Positions 1 to 10,173 of a stretch of 64,000 nt of DNA are shown here, one piece after another. Below the pieces are notes generated by a model. The model was not told the origin of the DNA. It saw only the letters and a program-made list of their open reading frames with translations, and made no database searches. The number at the start of each line of letters is the position of its first letter. The stretch's first letter is position 1. The stretch covers positions 1 through 64,000 of the forward strand of contig JAIVFH010000122.1 in assembly GCA_025765595.1 (NCBI GenBank). Reading direction: 5' to 3'. Origin of the DNA: Obelidium mucronatum. Taxonomy: Eukaryota; Chytridiomycota; Chytridiomycetes; Chytridiales; Chytriomycetaceae. The position numbers and the translations under genes were made by a program.

Positions 1-802
1 AAAAATCAAAAAGAGTGAGTGTCTCTCAAGTGTCTCTCTCTTATTGCCCCGTACTGTCACTAACATTCACGCCTTCTCACGCTTTCTTCTGCATTCACAG
101 TGAGCGATGCGTTCAAAGGCAACGTGTGGTTCATTCCAGCCGCTGACGTCTCAATCAACATGTCTGAGTCGCTTGGAAAAGGATTCTTCGGGGAGGTTAA
201 CACTGGCTACTACGGAACCATGCCTGTCGCAATCAAGACCATCACAGGACTTGTTAATCCCAGGGCCGTCAAGATGGTCCAGAGCGAAGCTACCCTCTGG
301 TACTCCCTAAAGCATCCCAGTATCACTCCGCTCTATGGAGTGAGTGTTGACGGCCTTGGCAATCCAATGCTTATCATTGAACGTGCCGAAACAAGTCTAT
401 ATAGTCTTCTTTCCTGTGGAAATGGGGAGGAGTCAGTATCGAAGCAGGTCAAGATGCGTTGGATCCTGCAGATTGCCCAGGCGTTCAAATATCTCCACGC
501 ACAAACGAACCCGGTTATCCACGCTGACTTTAATCCACGTAATGTGCTGATTGGTAGGTGATTTTGAGGGAGAGGGGTGTTATGTGCTCTATTTTTGACA
601 CTATGTTACAGGTTATGATGGGATAGCAAAGATTACGGACTTTGGCCTTTCCCGTTGTCTCCATGCTTTCGATACCTTATCTCGTCAATCGCATGAAACA
701 ATGCGATACTCTCCGCCCGAATCGTTTGGCCGAAAGTACACGGCCACCACGGCTCACGATGTCTACTCCTTTGCCATGACCGTTTATGAGATTCTTTCAG
801 AA

Positions 803-1012
803 CGTGCGCTTCGACTGGTGATTGGATCACAAAAGCGATGTTAGTGTTTATTGTTGATGCAGTGTGTGTGTTGGCGCACCTGGTGATTGGATCACAAAAG
901 CGATAAGATCCAATCACCCAAATTAACTTCTCCTAAACTACCACTAACTCCAAACTTCACCAATAGGGCTTGTACACTCTCGACTAATCCCACATATTCC
1001 TTAAAGTCCACG
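803..1012 (-). repeat. 3' LTR of copia element 1
   Basis: This 210-bp copy is base-for-base identical to 5571-5780. It encodes the last roughly 40 residues and the stop codon of the polyprotein. It contains two copies of the motif TGATTGGATCACAAAAGCGAT on the plus strand, so the LTR has an internal duplication. Confidence 0.95.
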
Positions 1013-4000
1013 CTCCCCTTGAACAAGCCCATCTTCTTCGTGAAATTCCCATGTTTGTTCTTTCCCAATCCCTTTGTCATTACATCAGCCACGTTCTCGT
1101 CTGTGTGTATCTTACACACTTTTATGACTCCCCTTTTAACCATATCTCTCAACAGCATGTACTTGATGTCCATGTGCTTTGTCTTGTGCCTGTCGGCACC
1201 TTCCTGGGAGTTTCTAACTGCTCCCGCATTGTCGCACATCACCTTGGTCGGATTTGTTTGCGGAAATCCCAGCCATTCCATTACTCCCCTTCCCCATTCC
1301 GTGAGCTTAGCACCTGTCGCCATCGATACGGTCTCTGATGCAACTGTCGAGTCCGTAACTATCCCTTGTGACTTGGATACCGTGGCCACTGCAGCTCCTG
1401 CCAGCATCATGACGTTTCCCGTTTTCGATTTCCTAGTTATCTTGTTTCCTGCAAGGTCAGCGTCGACGTATGTTTTCAGTATCATGTCTGTCCCCGCTCG
1501 GAAGTATAGCTTCATTGAGATGGATCCGTTCAAATATTCTAGTAGGTGCTGCATTGCCGCCCAGTGAATTCTATTCGGTCGTGTTGCGTATGATGCGAAT
1601 CTTCCTAGTGTTTCCACTATGTCGACTCTGGTCAGAACAGCGAATCTGAGTAGTCCGATCAGTCTGAGCCATCTCCCCTCAAAGAACGCCTGGTCTTCTG
1701 CCGGAGTCGGTTCTTCAGTGTCAAATACTTCATCAAACGATGCATTCCACGGGGTGGATCTGCTGATTGGTTTCCCGTTGGGGAATGACTTTGTTTCCAG
1801 GAATTCGTCCAGTATAGTTTTGATGTAAACCTCCTGGTCCATGGTCGAGTATCCATCATGGTAAGTGCAGTTTATCCCTGCCCATTGTCCCACCCCCTTT
1901 TGCCATTTCACTTCGACCTTGGTACTAATCCATTCCCAGAAATCCTTTTCGTCTTCTTCGAATTCACATCCCAACTTTCCGTCGTCAGAATGCCATATCG
2001 TCAGCATTATTCCTCCTCTCTTTGATTTCATCATGAATAGACATGGTGCTCCAGGGCATTCCTTAAATCCATACTCCTCCAACAGTCCATTTCTGAAAAG
2101 TTCCCACAGGAAAGCTCCCTGTTTTAAACCGTATATCCCCTTCTTTGCCTTCAGTACTTTTCCTTTATCTTCCTCCTTCAATATCATTCCTTGTGGTACT
2201 CTAATAAAAATTTCCTTGTCAATGTTTGAATTATGGTATGCCCCCTTGACGTCCCCTTTCGACATTCTCAGCTTCAAATGCGTGCTCACAGCCTGAAATA
2301 TCTTCACAGACTCATGGTATGGAGTTGACGCAAATATCTTGTCGTACTCGTTCGGCAGCTGCTTTGACCCGTCAATTACTAATCTTCCCTTTTTCTTCTT
2401 GTCCCCATTTTCTTCGTTCACTTTTATCTTTAGGACCCATATCGTCCTCAATAGGTGCATGTCCGGTTTTGCCTCCACCAGCTCCCAAGAATCCTTGTCC
2501 GTGAATTGATCCAGTTCTTCTTTGATTGCTGCGGCCCATTCTTCGTCCAGGAGAGCTTCCTTTATATTCTTTGGTCCGTCAATGGTTGCGAAAGCCAGAT
2601 TTTTCTTTGCCGCAATGTATCCCATGAATGCTTGTTCATTTATCAGGAAACCTCCAAGTTCGTCGTGTTTTGTGAGACCTGCTATGAACCTTTCCGGTTT
2701 TGATGTTTTCCGAGTAGACGTCCTGCGTGGTCCACTAGGTGTTTCGTCCGCTGATTCGGGTACGTAGCTCGGGTCATCAATTTCGTCTCGAGTGATTTCT
2801 CTTTCCTTATTGTATTCAGTTCCCGTTTCTGATGCGCCGATTGACATTTCTTCTAGTTCCTTGATAGTTTTGTCACCCATTTTGATTGGTGCACTTTTCT
2901 TCTCCATTTCCTCGTCCATGTCCCAACCGTTTTCATCATGATGAGAGTCGTACTCAGTTATTTTCACTGGTTCAGTAGAGAACGTTGGATTGTTCACGTC
3001 GAATTGGTTTTCGATGAAGTACACATCCCGGCTTATGATGGATGTGTTGTCGGGAAATAGTATCTCATATCCCCTTCTTGTGTTTGGATGTCCGTCTGGG
3101 TAAGCGTATCTCACAAAAATTCCTCTTCTCGATCTGTTCTGAGTTTTTCCTACGTTCCTCAATAGTGGGTACGCTAGGCATCCCGGCACTCGAAGGTCAG
3201 ATACCGTTGGTTTCCTCTTGAATGTTTGTTCATAGGGGGTTGTTTCTTGGCCTTCGTGCAGAGTGCGGTTCCATACGTGACATTTGCACTCCAGAAGGTC
3301 TGGCCACATGTCTCTTTGGATACCTGTTTCCGCCATGTTTGCCCGAACTGAGTCCATTGCCGTCCTGAACCAGCCGTCAATTTCTCCATGCTGATTGTGC
3401 GCGTCAGTGCACGTGGTTTCGATTCTTATTCCAAGCTCTTTGCAGGCGTTTTCCAGGATTCCTCCTTGAAATTCGGTTCCCTGATCTGAGTAAATCGATT
3501 TCAATTTCTCGCCGGTTAATCTTTCCAGCATGTCTTTCACCCACAATATCTTCTCCTTCACTTCTTTTGTTGACTTCAGTCTGTACATTAGCCTTAGGCC
3601 GGTCCTGTGGACGTTTATTCCCAGGTATCCTATAATTCCTCCTCTTCCCACTTGGGTGCTTCCGTCTTCATCTTTTCCTGGATATCCCACGTCCGCTGAT
3701 ATTTGCGAAAGAATTCCACCTTCTCGTTTTCGCTTGCCGTTATATTTTGATTGATGCATCTTTCCTACAATGCATGGTTCGCAGAGGAAATCTGGTATAG
3801 ATTTTGGGCCAGAGATGTCCAATCCGTGGACAACTTTTGATGTTTTAATGATTTGCTCTGGTCTACAGTGCATAAATCTTGAGTGCCAAAGTTGTAGTGT
3901 CTTCTTCGATGGAATGCCCTGACCGAGTAGCGAGCGTTCCGGTCGTGTTATTTCCATTTTCCATGTTCCCATTTCTTGATGGATTTCTTTAATCGGTTGA

Positions 4001-5496
4001 TTATTGGAATTTTCATCCAGCTTTCCAATATTCATGGTTTTGTCCTCGCTTTTGAACCAGATGTCGTGTCCGGCGTTCAATACGTCAATTGCAGCAATTA
4101 GCGTAGCTGGAGCTTCAGGGACCTCTTGAACCCCGCTTATCTCTAGGTTCCCAAGATTTACTATTCCTTGCAGCCCTGAGCTTCTTATGCTGGATCCACT
4201 GGAGGCCGTTTCGTAGGTTATTGCGTCCGTTGCAGAGATGTTAGACAAAGTGCTCTTGTCGTTTGTTAGGGATCTGCTGCATCCGGAGTCCAAGTAGGCA
4301 AGTTGCGGTTTTGCAGAGAGAGCTGCGTGGACAGAATGTGAATATTTGAGCATCGCGGCCTTAGCCACCTTTATTTCGGAACCATTCAAATTCGATCCAT
4401 TCTTTTCTTGAATTATCTTTTCGATGGTTGCGTCGGAGAATGGCGGCTTCAGGATGACGAGTGCGAACTTCTTTCCATTCTTTGACGGGGCAACAAATGA
4501 AGAATCGGAAACAGCTGCCGGAAAAAGATGAGCAATGACTTGTTCTTTGGTGGTTTCCGCAGCAAGATTGGAAATGTATAGTTGAGCTTGAATTCTTTCC
4601 TTTTTGCTTCGTTCTCCAGCAGCGTTTGTCTTTCCTTGTCTCAAATTTTCGGAAGTAGCAGCGAGGACTTTTGCAACAATGGCAGCAATCTTCTCTTCTT
4701 CCGTCCCAACAGCGGTTGCGCTCATTGCAGGTGCCTGTTTTGAGCTCCTATTCTCGTACTCGAGGTCTCTGCTGTAGCAAATCGATAGCTCATTGAAGTA
4801 CTGGGTGAAGTTGTCCCGCTCGCATCGACTGACTTGGAGACTAACACCATTTCTCTCGCTGGTGTCATGAATCCCAGCGATGAATGCATATCCGCATTCG
4901 GTGTTCCATTCGACATCGGTAGGTTGTCCCGCTTCTTCGGCCTTTAACTTGAGCAGGTTGAATCTCGCGAGGTATTGGGGCATTGTCTCTCGAGAGCTCT
5001 TTTCAGCAGTAAGTACAGCTCGTCTGGCCTTCGACTTGATTTCGGTGTGATTGTAGCCCACTACTCTTGCAACGGCGTCAAATCTGCGCTTGACAGATCC
5101 TTTTACGGAGTTAAAAGAAGCCAGCAGAGTTTCGTCGAGGTGACTGGTAATGGCCTTCACAATGGTCGAGTTCACACTGTTCCATAGGTTGTACTGGGTG
5201 TGGAACTTCTCTTCGTTGAATCTTCCGTTTTCAAAGAAAAACTGCTCGTCCTCCTGCGGTTCTTCAACGTAGTGATCAAGAAAGTCGGAGCACTTTCTGA
5301 TCGATATTTGGATTTGGGATGTGGAGCCGTCAGGAGCGGTGACAGTCTTGTGGATCTTCTTGTAGTACGCCGAGTCCATCCTGGTTTCATTCACATCTGT
5401 GGCGAGATCGGCTATCCATCCAATGAGTCTTCGCTCCTTGTTCAGCATGGTGAGCGGCTCAAATCGCTCTCCGCGTTTGAGCTCGTATTTGACCAT
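892..5496 (-). CDS. Copia gag-pol polyprotein with an RRM-like segment in place of the zinc knuckle
   Basis: This is a single-frame gag-pol protein. The open frame reaches back to a GTG at 5685 inside the 5' LTR, but the first ATG is at 5494-5496, giving about 1,534 residues. In order: a gag-like N-terminal region; an RRM-like segment (about 4355-4590); aspartic protease with LDSGCSRS (Asp codon 4288-4290); an integrase zinc finger (HSRFMH .. CEPC) and a D,D,E core with YSDQGTEF; reverse transcriptase with DVKGAY and HSDDG, where copia normally has YVDD; and RNase H with DADLAG. No CCHC knuckle is present anywhere. The C-terminus is encoded by the 3' LTR. The order protease-integrase-RT-RNase H is diagnostic of Ty1/copia. 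No stops or frameshifts are seen. Confidence 0.93.
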   Translation of the reverse strand: MVKYELKRGERFEPLTMLNKERRLIGWIADLATDVNETRMDSAYYKKIHKTVTAPDGSTSQIQISIRKCSDFLDHYVEEPQEDEQFFFENGRFNEEKFHTQYNLWNSVNSTIVKAITSHLDETLLASFNSVKGSVKRRFDAVARVVGYNHTEIKSKARRAVLTAEKSSRETMPQYLARFNLLKLKAEEAGQPTDVEWNTECGYAFIAGIHDTSERNGVSLQVSRCERDNFTQYFNELSICYSRDLEYENRSSKQAPAMSATAVGTEEEKIAAIVAKVLAATSENLRQGKTNAAGERSKKERIQAQLYISNLAAETTKEQVIAHLFPAAVSDSSFVAPSKNGKKFALVILKPPFSDATIEKIIQEKNGSNLNGSEIKVAKAAMLKYSHSVHAALSAKPQLAYLDSGCSRSLTNDKSTLSNISATDAITYETASSGSSIRSSGLQGIVNLGNLEISGVQEVPEAPATLIAAIDVLNAGHDIWFKSEDKTMNIGKLDENSNNQPIKEIHQEMGTWKMEITRPERSLLGQGIPSKKTLQLWHSRFMHCRPEQIIKTSKVVHGLDISGPKSIPDFLCEPCIVGKMHQSKYNGKRKREGGILSQISADVGYPGKDEDGSTQVGRGGIIGYLGINVHRTGLRLMYRLKSTKEVKEKILWVKDMLERLTGEKLKSIYSDQGTEFQGGILENACKELGIRIETTCTDAHNQHGEIDGWFRTAMDSVRANMAETGIQRDMWPDLLECKCHVWNRTLHEGQETTPYEQTFKRKPTVSDLRVPGCLAYPLLRNVGKTQNRSRRGIFVRYAYPDGHPNTRRGYEILFPDNTSIISRDVYFIENQFDVNNPTFSTEPVKITEYDSHHDENGWDMDEEMEKKSAPIKMGDKTIKELEEMSIGASETGTEYNKEREITRDEIDDPSYVPESADETPSGPRRTSTRKTSKPERFIAGLTKHDELGGFLINEQAFMGYIAAKKNLAFATIDGPKNIKEALLDEEWAAAIKEELDQFTDKDSWELVEAKPDMHLLRTIWVLKIKVNEENGDKKKKGRLVIDGSKQLPNEYDKIFASTPYHESVKIFQAVSTHLKLRMSKGDVKGAYHNSNIDKEIFIRVPQGMILKEEDKGKVLKAKKGIYGLKQGAFLWELFRNGLLEEYGFKECPGAPCLFMMKSKRGGIMLTIWHSDDGKLGCEFEEDEKDFWEWISTKVEVKWQKGVGQWAGINCTYHDGYSTMDQEVYIKTILDEFLETKSFPNGKPISRSTPWNASFDEVFDTEEPTPAEDQAFFEGRWLRLIGLLRFAVLTRVDIVETLGRFASYATRPNRIHWAAMQHLLEYLNGSISMKLYFRAGTDMILKTYVDADLAGNKITRKSKTGNVMMLAGAAVATVSKSQGIVTDSTVASETVSMATGAKLTEWGRGVMEWLGFPQTNPTKVMCDNAGAVRNSQEGADRHKTKHMDIKYMLLRDMVKRGVIKVCKIHTDENVADVMTKGLGKNKHGNFTKKMGLFKGSVDFKEYVGLVESVQALLVKFGVSGSLGEVNLGDWILSLL
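4355..4590 (-). other. RRM-like segment in copia 1 Gag
   Basis: About 78 residues between Gag and protease show a beta-alpha-beta-beta-alpha-beta layout. There is an RNP2-type strand LYISNL, a helix TKEQVIAHLF, a central strand KKFALVIL in the RNP1 position, a second helix, and a last strand SEIKVAKA after NGSNLNG. RNP1 keeps only one aromatic, so RNA binding is an inference. The polyprotein has no CCHC motif. Confidence 0.6.
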
Positions 5497-5570
5497 GATA
5501 TTTGGTCGTCCTGGGTCTGTTCTGGTACTAGTTTTGGACTGTTTGAAGCGCTGCTTTAAGACTCTTAATC

Positions 5571-5780
5571 CGTGCGCTTCGACTGGTGATTGGATCACAA
5601 AAGCGATGTTAGTGTTTATTGTTGATGCAGTGTGTGTGTTGGCGCACCTGGTGATTGGATCACAAAAGCGATAAGATCCAATCACCCAAATTAACTTCTC
5701 CTAAACTACCACTAACTCCAAACTTCACCAATAGGGCTTGTACACTCTCGACTAATCCCACATATTCCTTAAAGTCCACG
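5571..5780 (-). repeat. 5' LTR of copia element 1
   Basis: This 210-bp LTR is identical to 803-1012. It is followed on the right by the target duplication CAGAA and then by the resumed kinase coding sequence at 5786. Confidence 0.95.
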
Positions 5781-6035
5781 CAGAAGTTCAACCATTTGAC
5801 GACGCTGAACATCCACATTTGATTCCAACATGGGTTAAAGATGGCGAACGACCGGATAGCAAGCCAGACAAAATCCCCGAGGATTCTTGGGAGTGGTTGT
5901 TGATCCAAGCTTGCTGGGACCAAGACCCAACCAAACGACCTTCCTTTGAAGAGATTGTCAAAATTATCCAGGATCACGCGGTTATACCAAAACTCGGACG
6001 CCAATCTATCTCCCCATTTGAAATCATTAAAAAGA

Positions 6036-8447
6036 GTGAGTGTCTCTTATTGCCTGTTACTGCCACTAACTTTCCTGCCTTCTCACGCTTTCTTCTGCAT
6101 CCACAGTGAACAATGCGTTTGTAGACAACGTGTGGTTCATTCCAGCCGCTGAAGTCACAATCGACAAGTCTGAGTCGCTTGGAAAAGGAGGATCTGGGGA
6201 GGTTTACACTGGCTGCTACGGAACCAACCCTGTCGCAATCAAGACCATCACGGGACTTGTCGATCCCCAAGCCATCAAGATGGCCAAGAGCGAAGCTTCC
6301 ATCTGGTACACCTTGAAGCATCCCAATATCACTCTGCTCTATGGGGTGTCTGTCGATGAACTCAGCAATCCAATGCTGATCATTGAACGAGCCGAAACAA
6401 GTCTATACAGTCGTCTTTACCCTGCAGACAAGGAGGAGCCAGTATCGAAGGCGGTCAAGATGCGTTGGATCCTGCAGATTGCCCAGGCATTCAAGTATCT
6501 CCACGCGCAAAAGAGCCCAATTATTCACGCTGACTTGAATCCGCGTAAAGTACTGATTGGTAGGTGATTTTGTGGGAGCGGGGTGTTATGTGCGCCATTT
6601 TTGACACTGTTTTTCCCGATGTTGCAGGTTATGATGGTGTTGCAAAGATTACGGACTTTGGCCTTTCTCGTTGTCTCCATGCTTCCCATTCCTTCTCTCG
6701 CCAAGTGCACGGAACAATACGATACTCTCCGCCTGAATCCTTTGACCGAAAGTACCAGGCCACCACAGCATACGATGTCTACTCCTTTGCCATGACCATC
6801 TACGAGATTCTTTCAGAAGTTCAACCATTTGACGACGCTATCCATCCAGAACATATTCCACTATGGGTTCAAAGAGGTGACCGCCCCGATAGCCAACCAG
6901 AGCAAATCCCCGAGGATTCTTGGGAGTGGTCGTTGATTCAAGCTTGCTGGGACCAAGACCCAACCAAACGACCGTCCTTTGAAGAGATTGTCAAGATTAT
7001 GCAGGATCACTTGGATTTGTTTGTTGAGCACAGCACGAATGGTACCAAAGCTCCTCAAGACTATTCCAAAACCATTGAATTACTATCAAACGCAGCCAAC
7101 CAAGGGAGTGCTGAAGCCCAAGCCAATTTAGGGCTCATGTATGCAAACGGCAGAGGAGTTGTCCAAGATAGCTCAAAAGCCGTTGAATTGTATACTCTTG
7201 CTGCTGATCAAGGAGATGTAGTGGGACAATTCAACTTGGGTTTGATGTATGACGAAGGCAAAGGGGTGGCGCAGGACTATTCTAAAGCCGTGGAGTGGTA
7301 CACTCTAGCTGCCAACCAAGGAAGTGCACTTGGGCAAGTCAAGTTGGGAACAATCTATCGAGATGGAAAGGGAGTTGCCCAGGACTATTCCCGAGCAGTT
7401 GAATTGTTTACTCTCGCTGCCAACCAAGGACATGAAAATGGGCAAAACAATTTGGGAGATATGTACTACTACGGCCAAGGAGTTGTGCAAGACTATACTA
7501 AAGCAGTGGAATGGTACACTCTTGCTGCCAACCAAGGAAGCGCACGCGGGCAATTCAAGTTGGGAACAATGTATCGAGATGGAAAGGGAGTTGCCCAGGA
7601 CTATTCGAGAGCAGTTGAATTGTTAACTTTCGCTGCCTGCGAAGGTTATGCAAGTGCGCAATCCATGTTGGGATCAATGTATACCACTGGCCAAGGTGTT
7701 GCCCAAGACTATACTGAAGCAGTTCAATGGTGCACTCTTGCTACCAAACAAGGAGATGCAACAGCACAATTCTACTTGGCAACAATGTATCGAGATGGCA
7801 CCGGAGTATTCAAGAACTATTCCAGAGCATTTGAATTGTTTACTCTTGCTGCCAATCAAGGATTTGCAGATGCACAAGCCCAGTTGGGAACCATGTACGA
7901 CACTGGCCGAGGAGTTGAGAAAGACGGTACCAAAGCAGTGGAATGTTATACTGCCGCTGCCACCCAAGGAAGTGCACTTGGGCAATTCAAGGTGGGGGAA
8001 ATGTATCGAGATGGGGAGGGTGTTTGCAAGGACTATTCCAGAGCAGTTGAATTGTTTACCCTTGCTGCCAACCAAGGATTTGCAGATGGGCAATACCAAA
8101 TGGGTAGAACTTACGAGTATGGCCTAGGAGTTGTGCAAGATTATACCAAAGCAGTTGAATGGTACACTCTTGCTGCCAACCAAGGAAACGTATCAGCACA
8201 ATTCAACTTGGGAACTATGTATCGAGATGGTACAGGTGTTGTCCAGGACTTTTCCAGGGCAGTTGAATTGTTTACTCTTGCTGCCAACCAAGGAGATGCA
8301 CGTGCGCAAGCCCAGTTAGCTGTGGGGTATGAGAATGGCCTAGGAGTTGCACAAGACCATACCAAAGCAGTTGAATGGTATACACTTGCTGCCAATCAAG
8401 GATTCTCATTTGCGCAAACAAGATTGAGTTCCATGCGAGAATTGTAG
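6036..8447 (+). CDS. Kinase module 2 with C-terminal Sel1 repeats
   Basis: The second TKL-like kinase is followed by about twelve Sel1 (TPR-like) repeats. An intron at 6036-6106 joins it in frame to module 1 and creates an ATG across the junction; exons are 6107-6559 and 6628-8447, giving 757 residues from that Met. Kinase motifs: LGKGGSGEV, VAIK, catalytic loop HADLNPRK, DFG, SPPES. As in module 1, the catalytic-loop Lys is replaced by Asn. The C-terminal half is 36-residue repeats of the form GQFNLGxMYxxGxGVxQD. Sel1 repeats are protein-interaction scaffolds; kinase-Sel1 fusions are common in some early-diverging fungi, where they are thought to be signalling proteins. The substrate is unknown. 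The second intron (6560-6627) sits at the same site as the one in module 1. Confidence 0.9.
7105..8440 (+). repeat. Coding Sel1 repeat array with 216-bp higher-order unit
   Basis: The 108-bp (36-residue) units alternate between two types. One ends SRAVELFTLAANQG and begins with a YRDG loop. The other ends TKAVEWYTLAANQG. The real period is therefore 216 bp, suggesting growth by duplication of a two-repeat unit. Open frames on the opposite strand here are shadows of this repetition. Confidence 0.85.
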
Positions 8448-9369
8448 AGGAGTCGACAAGGATGCAACTGTTGCATGTGGAGGGAAAACACTGCACAAGA
8501 GTAAAATAAAGCTGCTTGTAAGAATCAGATGCTGTTTGAATGTTGATAACTGCGTTTCTTATAGGGAAGAGTCCCTCACCTACAACTCTCACTTGGTAGC
8601 TGTTGGAGGCTTAACTGCTGCTGTTTTTGCTTGCCAGTTTTCAGGAATAGCATTGCTCTGTTTAAAGTGACTCAGACTCCTTTATTTTGTTTTTCAAAAT
8701 CTCGGGTCACTTTTCTTGAACAAATAGGTGTGTTGAGCTTAGGGCTTGGGTTATGACCAGGGTTAGTTAGTATTCTTTTTTTGAATGTTTAAGTTTATCG
8801 CCTCTGGAACCCAAGAGGATACAAAAAATAAGTTAGAGAAGAAAGATGATGACGAAAAAAAGTTGATCAGTAAAATAAAGTCAAGCTAGGAAAATTTATA
8901 AAGTAAACAAAGTCAAGCAATGGTCTCTGGCAGTCTGTTGGTAGCCTCTGGTAGTTTGTTGGTCACAAGAGCCATGGTTTGCATATTTTATGCAAAATTG
9001 GATTTCCTCACAGGATGACTAAAAAAGGAAATTGAGTGACTTGACGACTACTTTTTCAAGTAATAACTAATTCAAAGCCACAACGTCAACCAATATTTAA
9101 CCACTTATTGTCCTTTATTGAAACTACTAACTGCAAAAAGGGCACTAAGGTAACAGTTAAGGCGATGTTGACTAGGGCCTCCCTTCCCACAGCTTTTGAC
9201 ATGGCTGTCAAACAAGCCTTCACTATCAACCTTGCACTCAGGGCAGATACAATACACCTGTTAGAAACTGATAAGGCCCCCAGTGAGACTCAACAAAGAA
9301 CATGAGTCGCATAGCCTATTGGTAATGTTGGGGCCCAGTATTCTGGAGGGATTTCATGACCCCTCAGGA
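8448..9369. other. Intergenic, no gene seen
   Basis: This AT-rich sequence follows the kinase-Sel1 stop codon. AATAAA at 8506-8511 could serve as its poly(A) signal. I see only short open frames without recognisable motifs. Confidence 0.6.
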
Positions 9370-10170
9370 TGGATTCCTAACAACATCCCACAAATACTGC
9401 AGCACAACCATGCTGAGCTGGAGTTCCATCTTTTGGTGCAGCGGCTTCCAAAACTGCTCTACACAACTTTGCCCCCTTTCCAGCCTCTTTCTCCATATCC
9501 TTTGCAACTATCTTCTGGCTTCTTTTCTCCTTCAGTTCTTAAGTCACTTTCCTCTTTGTTTCCTTAGGGGCAACAGCATTGTCTTGTGCTTTTTTCAAGT
9601 CTTCAAACAAGTTTTTATAAAGTTGTGCAGCAACTTTTCAAATTACAGAAGCCAAAGATGAAAACTCAAAGTACCTCAGGAACTCTTTAACAGCTGGAGA
9701 GGGGTTGGTGGAGTTGTTGGGGACAGCATCTCTTTTTTTGAAAATGGATAAATGCCAGTAGTCTCGAATGCGGAACTGATCAGGTGAGGTGTTAGGCTTC
9801 AAGAGGGATTGGTACCAACTTCTCCCCAAGGCTCTTGAACATGCAGTTAAAGCCAGCAAATTTTGCTCTTCAAAGTTGCAAAAATAGTCTCATCCAGTGG
9901 CTGGAGGAAGCGTATTGTGTTTGCAGGTAGAAAGAAACCTTTAATACCAAGCTCAAAGCAGTGGGATAGAACTTCAGAGGTCTTGTGGACACCAAGACTG
10001 TCCAAAAGAAGTAACGGGTTCAAGCCGGGATACAAGGTATCCAATGCATCTTGATCAAAAAACTAGCTCCACTTAAGACAAAGATGCATGCTGTGGAGTT
10101 TCTGTTGATTTGCGGCGAGCTAATGTAAGCTTTATGTGGTTAATTGTTTGTCAGGATACAAGTTGTTGTC
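9370..10170 (-). pseudogene. C-terminal remnant of a DDE_1 (pogo/Tigger-like) transposase
   Basis: Minus-strand frames at 9847-10044 contain LLLDSLGVHKTSEV and FLPANTIRFLQPLDE. These are the second catalytic Asp region and the QPLD signature of DDE_1 transposases. After a frameshift comes AFETTGIYPFSKK (about 9735-9775), a typical C-terminal motif, and then a lysine-rich tail near 9370-9570. Stops and frameshifts interrupt it, for example TAG before FFDQDALDT. The matching central part lies on the same strand at 14868-15143, so one transposase gene was probably split by the copia material in between. Confidence 0.75.
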
Positions 10171-10173
10171 TTT

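Larger units (their letters stand above)
803..5780 (-). mobile_element. Ty1/copia LTR retrotransposon 1, apparently intact
   Basis: A 4,978-bp element lies on the minus strand between two identical 210-bp LTRs (803-1012 and 5571-5780). The direct repeat CAGAA at 798-802 and 5781-5785 is a 5-bp target duplication. The LTR ends are a short inverted repeat, CGTG..CACG, rather than TG..CA. A purine-rich stretch (AAGGGGAG on the minus strand) adjoins the 3' LTR and fits a polypurine tract. The single long open frame and LTR identity point to a recent and possibly still active copy (inference). Confidence 0.95.
1..6035 (+). pseudogene. Kinase module 1 of a tandem kinase gene, split by a copia insertion
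   Basis: This is a TKL-like protein kinase domain. An upstream exon (1-14) ends in the codons for I-K-K and splices at GTGAGT (intron 15-100). The kinase runs 101-553, intron 554-611, 612-802, then resumes at 5786-6035 after the transposon and one copy of its target duplication. Visible motifs are the glycine loop LGKGFFGEV, the VAIK lysine, a catalytic loop HADFNPRN, DFG and SPPES. The Lys normally found two residues after the catalytic Asp is Asn. With the insertion removed the module is 298 codons without a stop, so only the transposon disrupts it. It ends in a linker (ISPFEIIKK) that splices in frame into kinase module 2, so both were probably one polypeptide. Activity is not provable from sequence. 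Confidence 0.85.

Noticed and set aside
7305..8395. Long open frames on other frames and the minus strand across the Sel1 array
   Set aside because: They repeat with the same period as the Sel1 units and are shadows of a repetitive coding sequence.
9108..9661. Plus-strand frames upstream of the DDE_1 remnant
   Set aside because: They overlap minus-strand sequence that matches the transposase C-terminal tail better.
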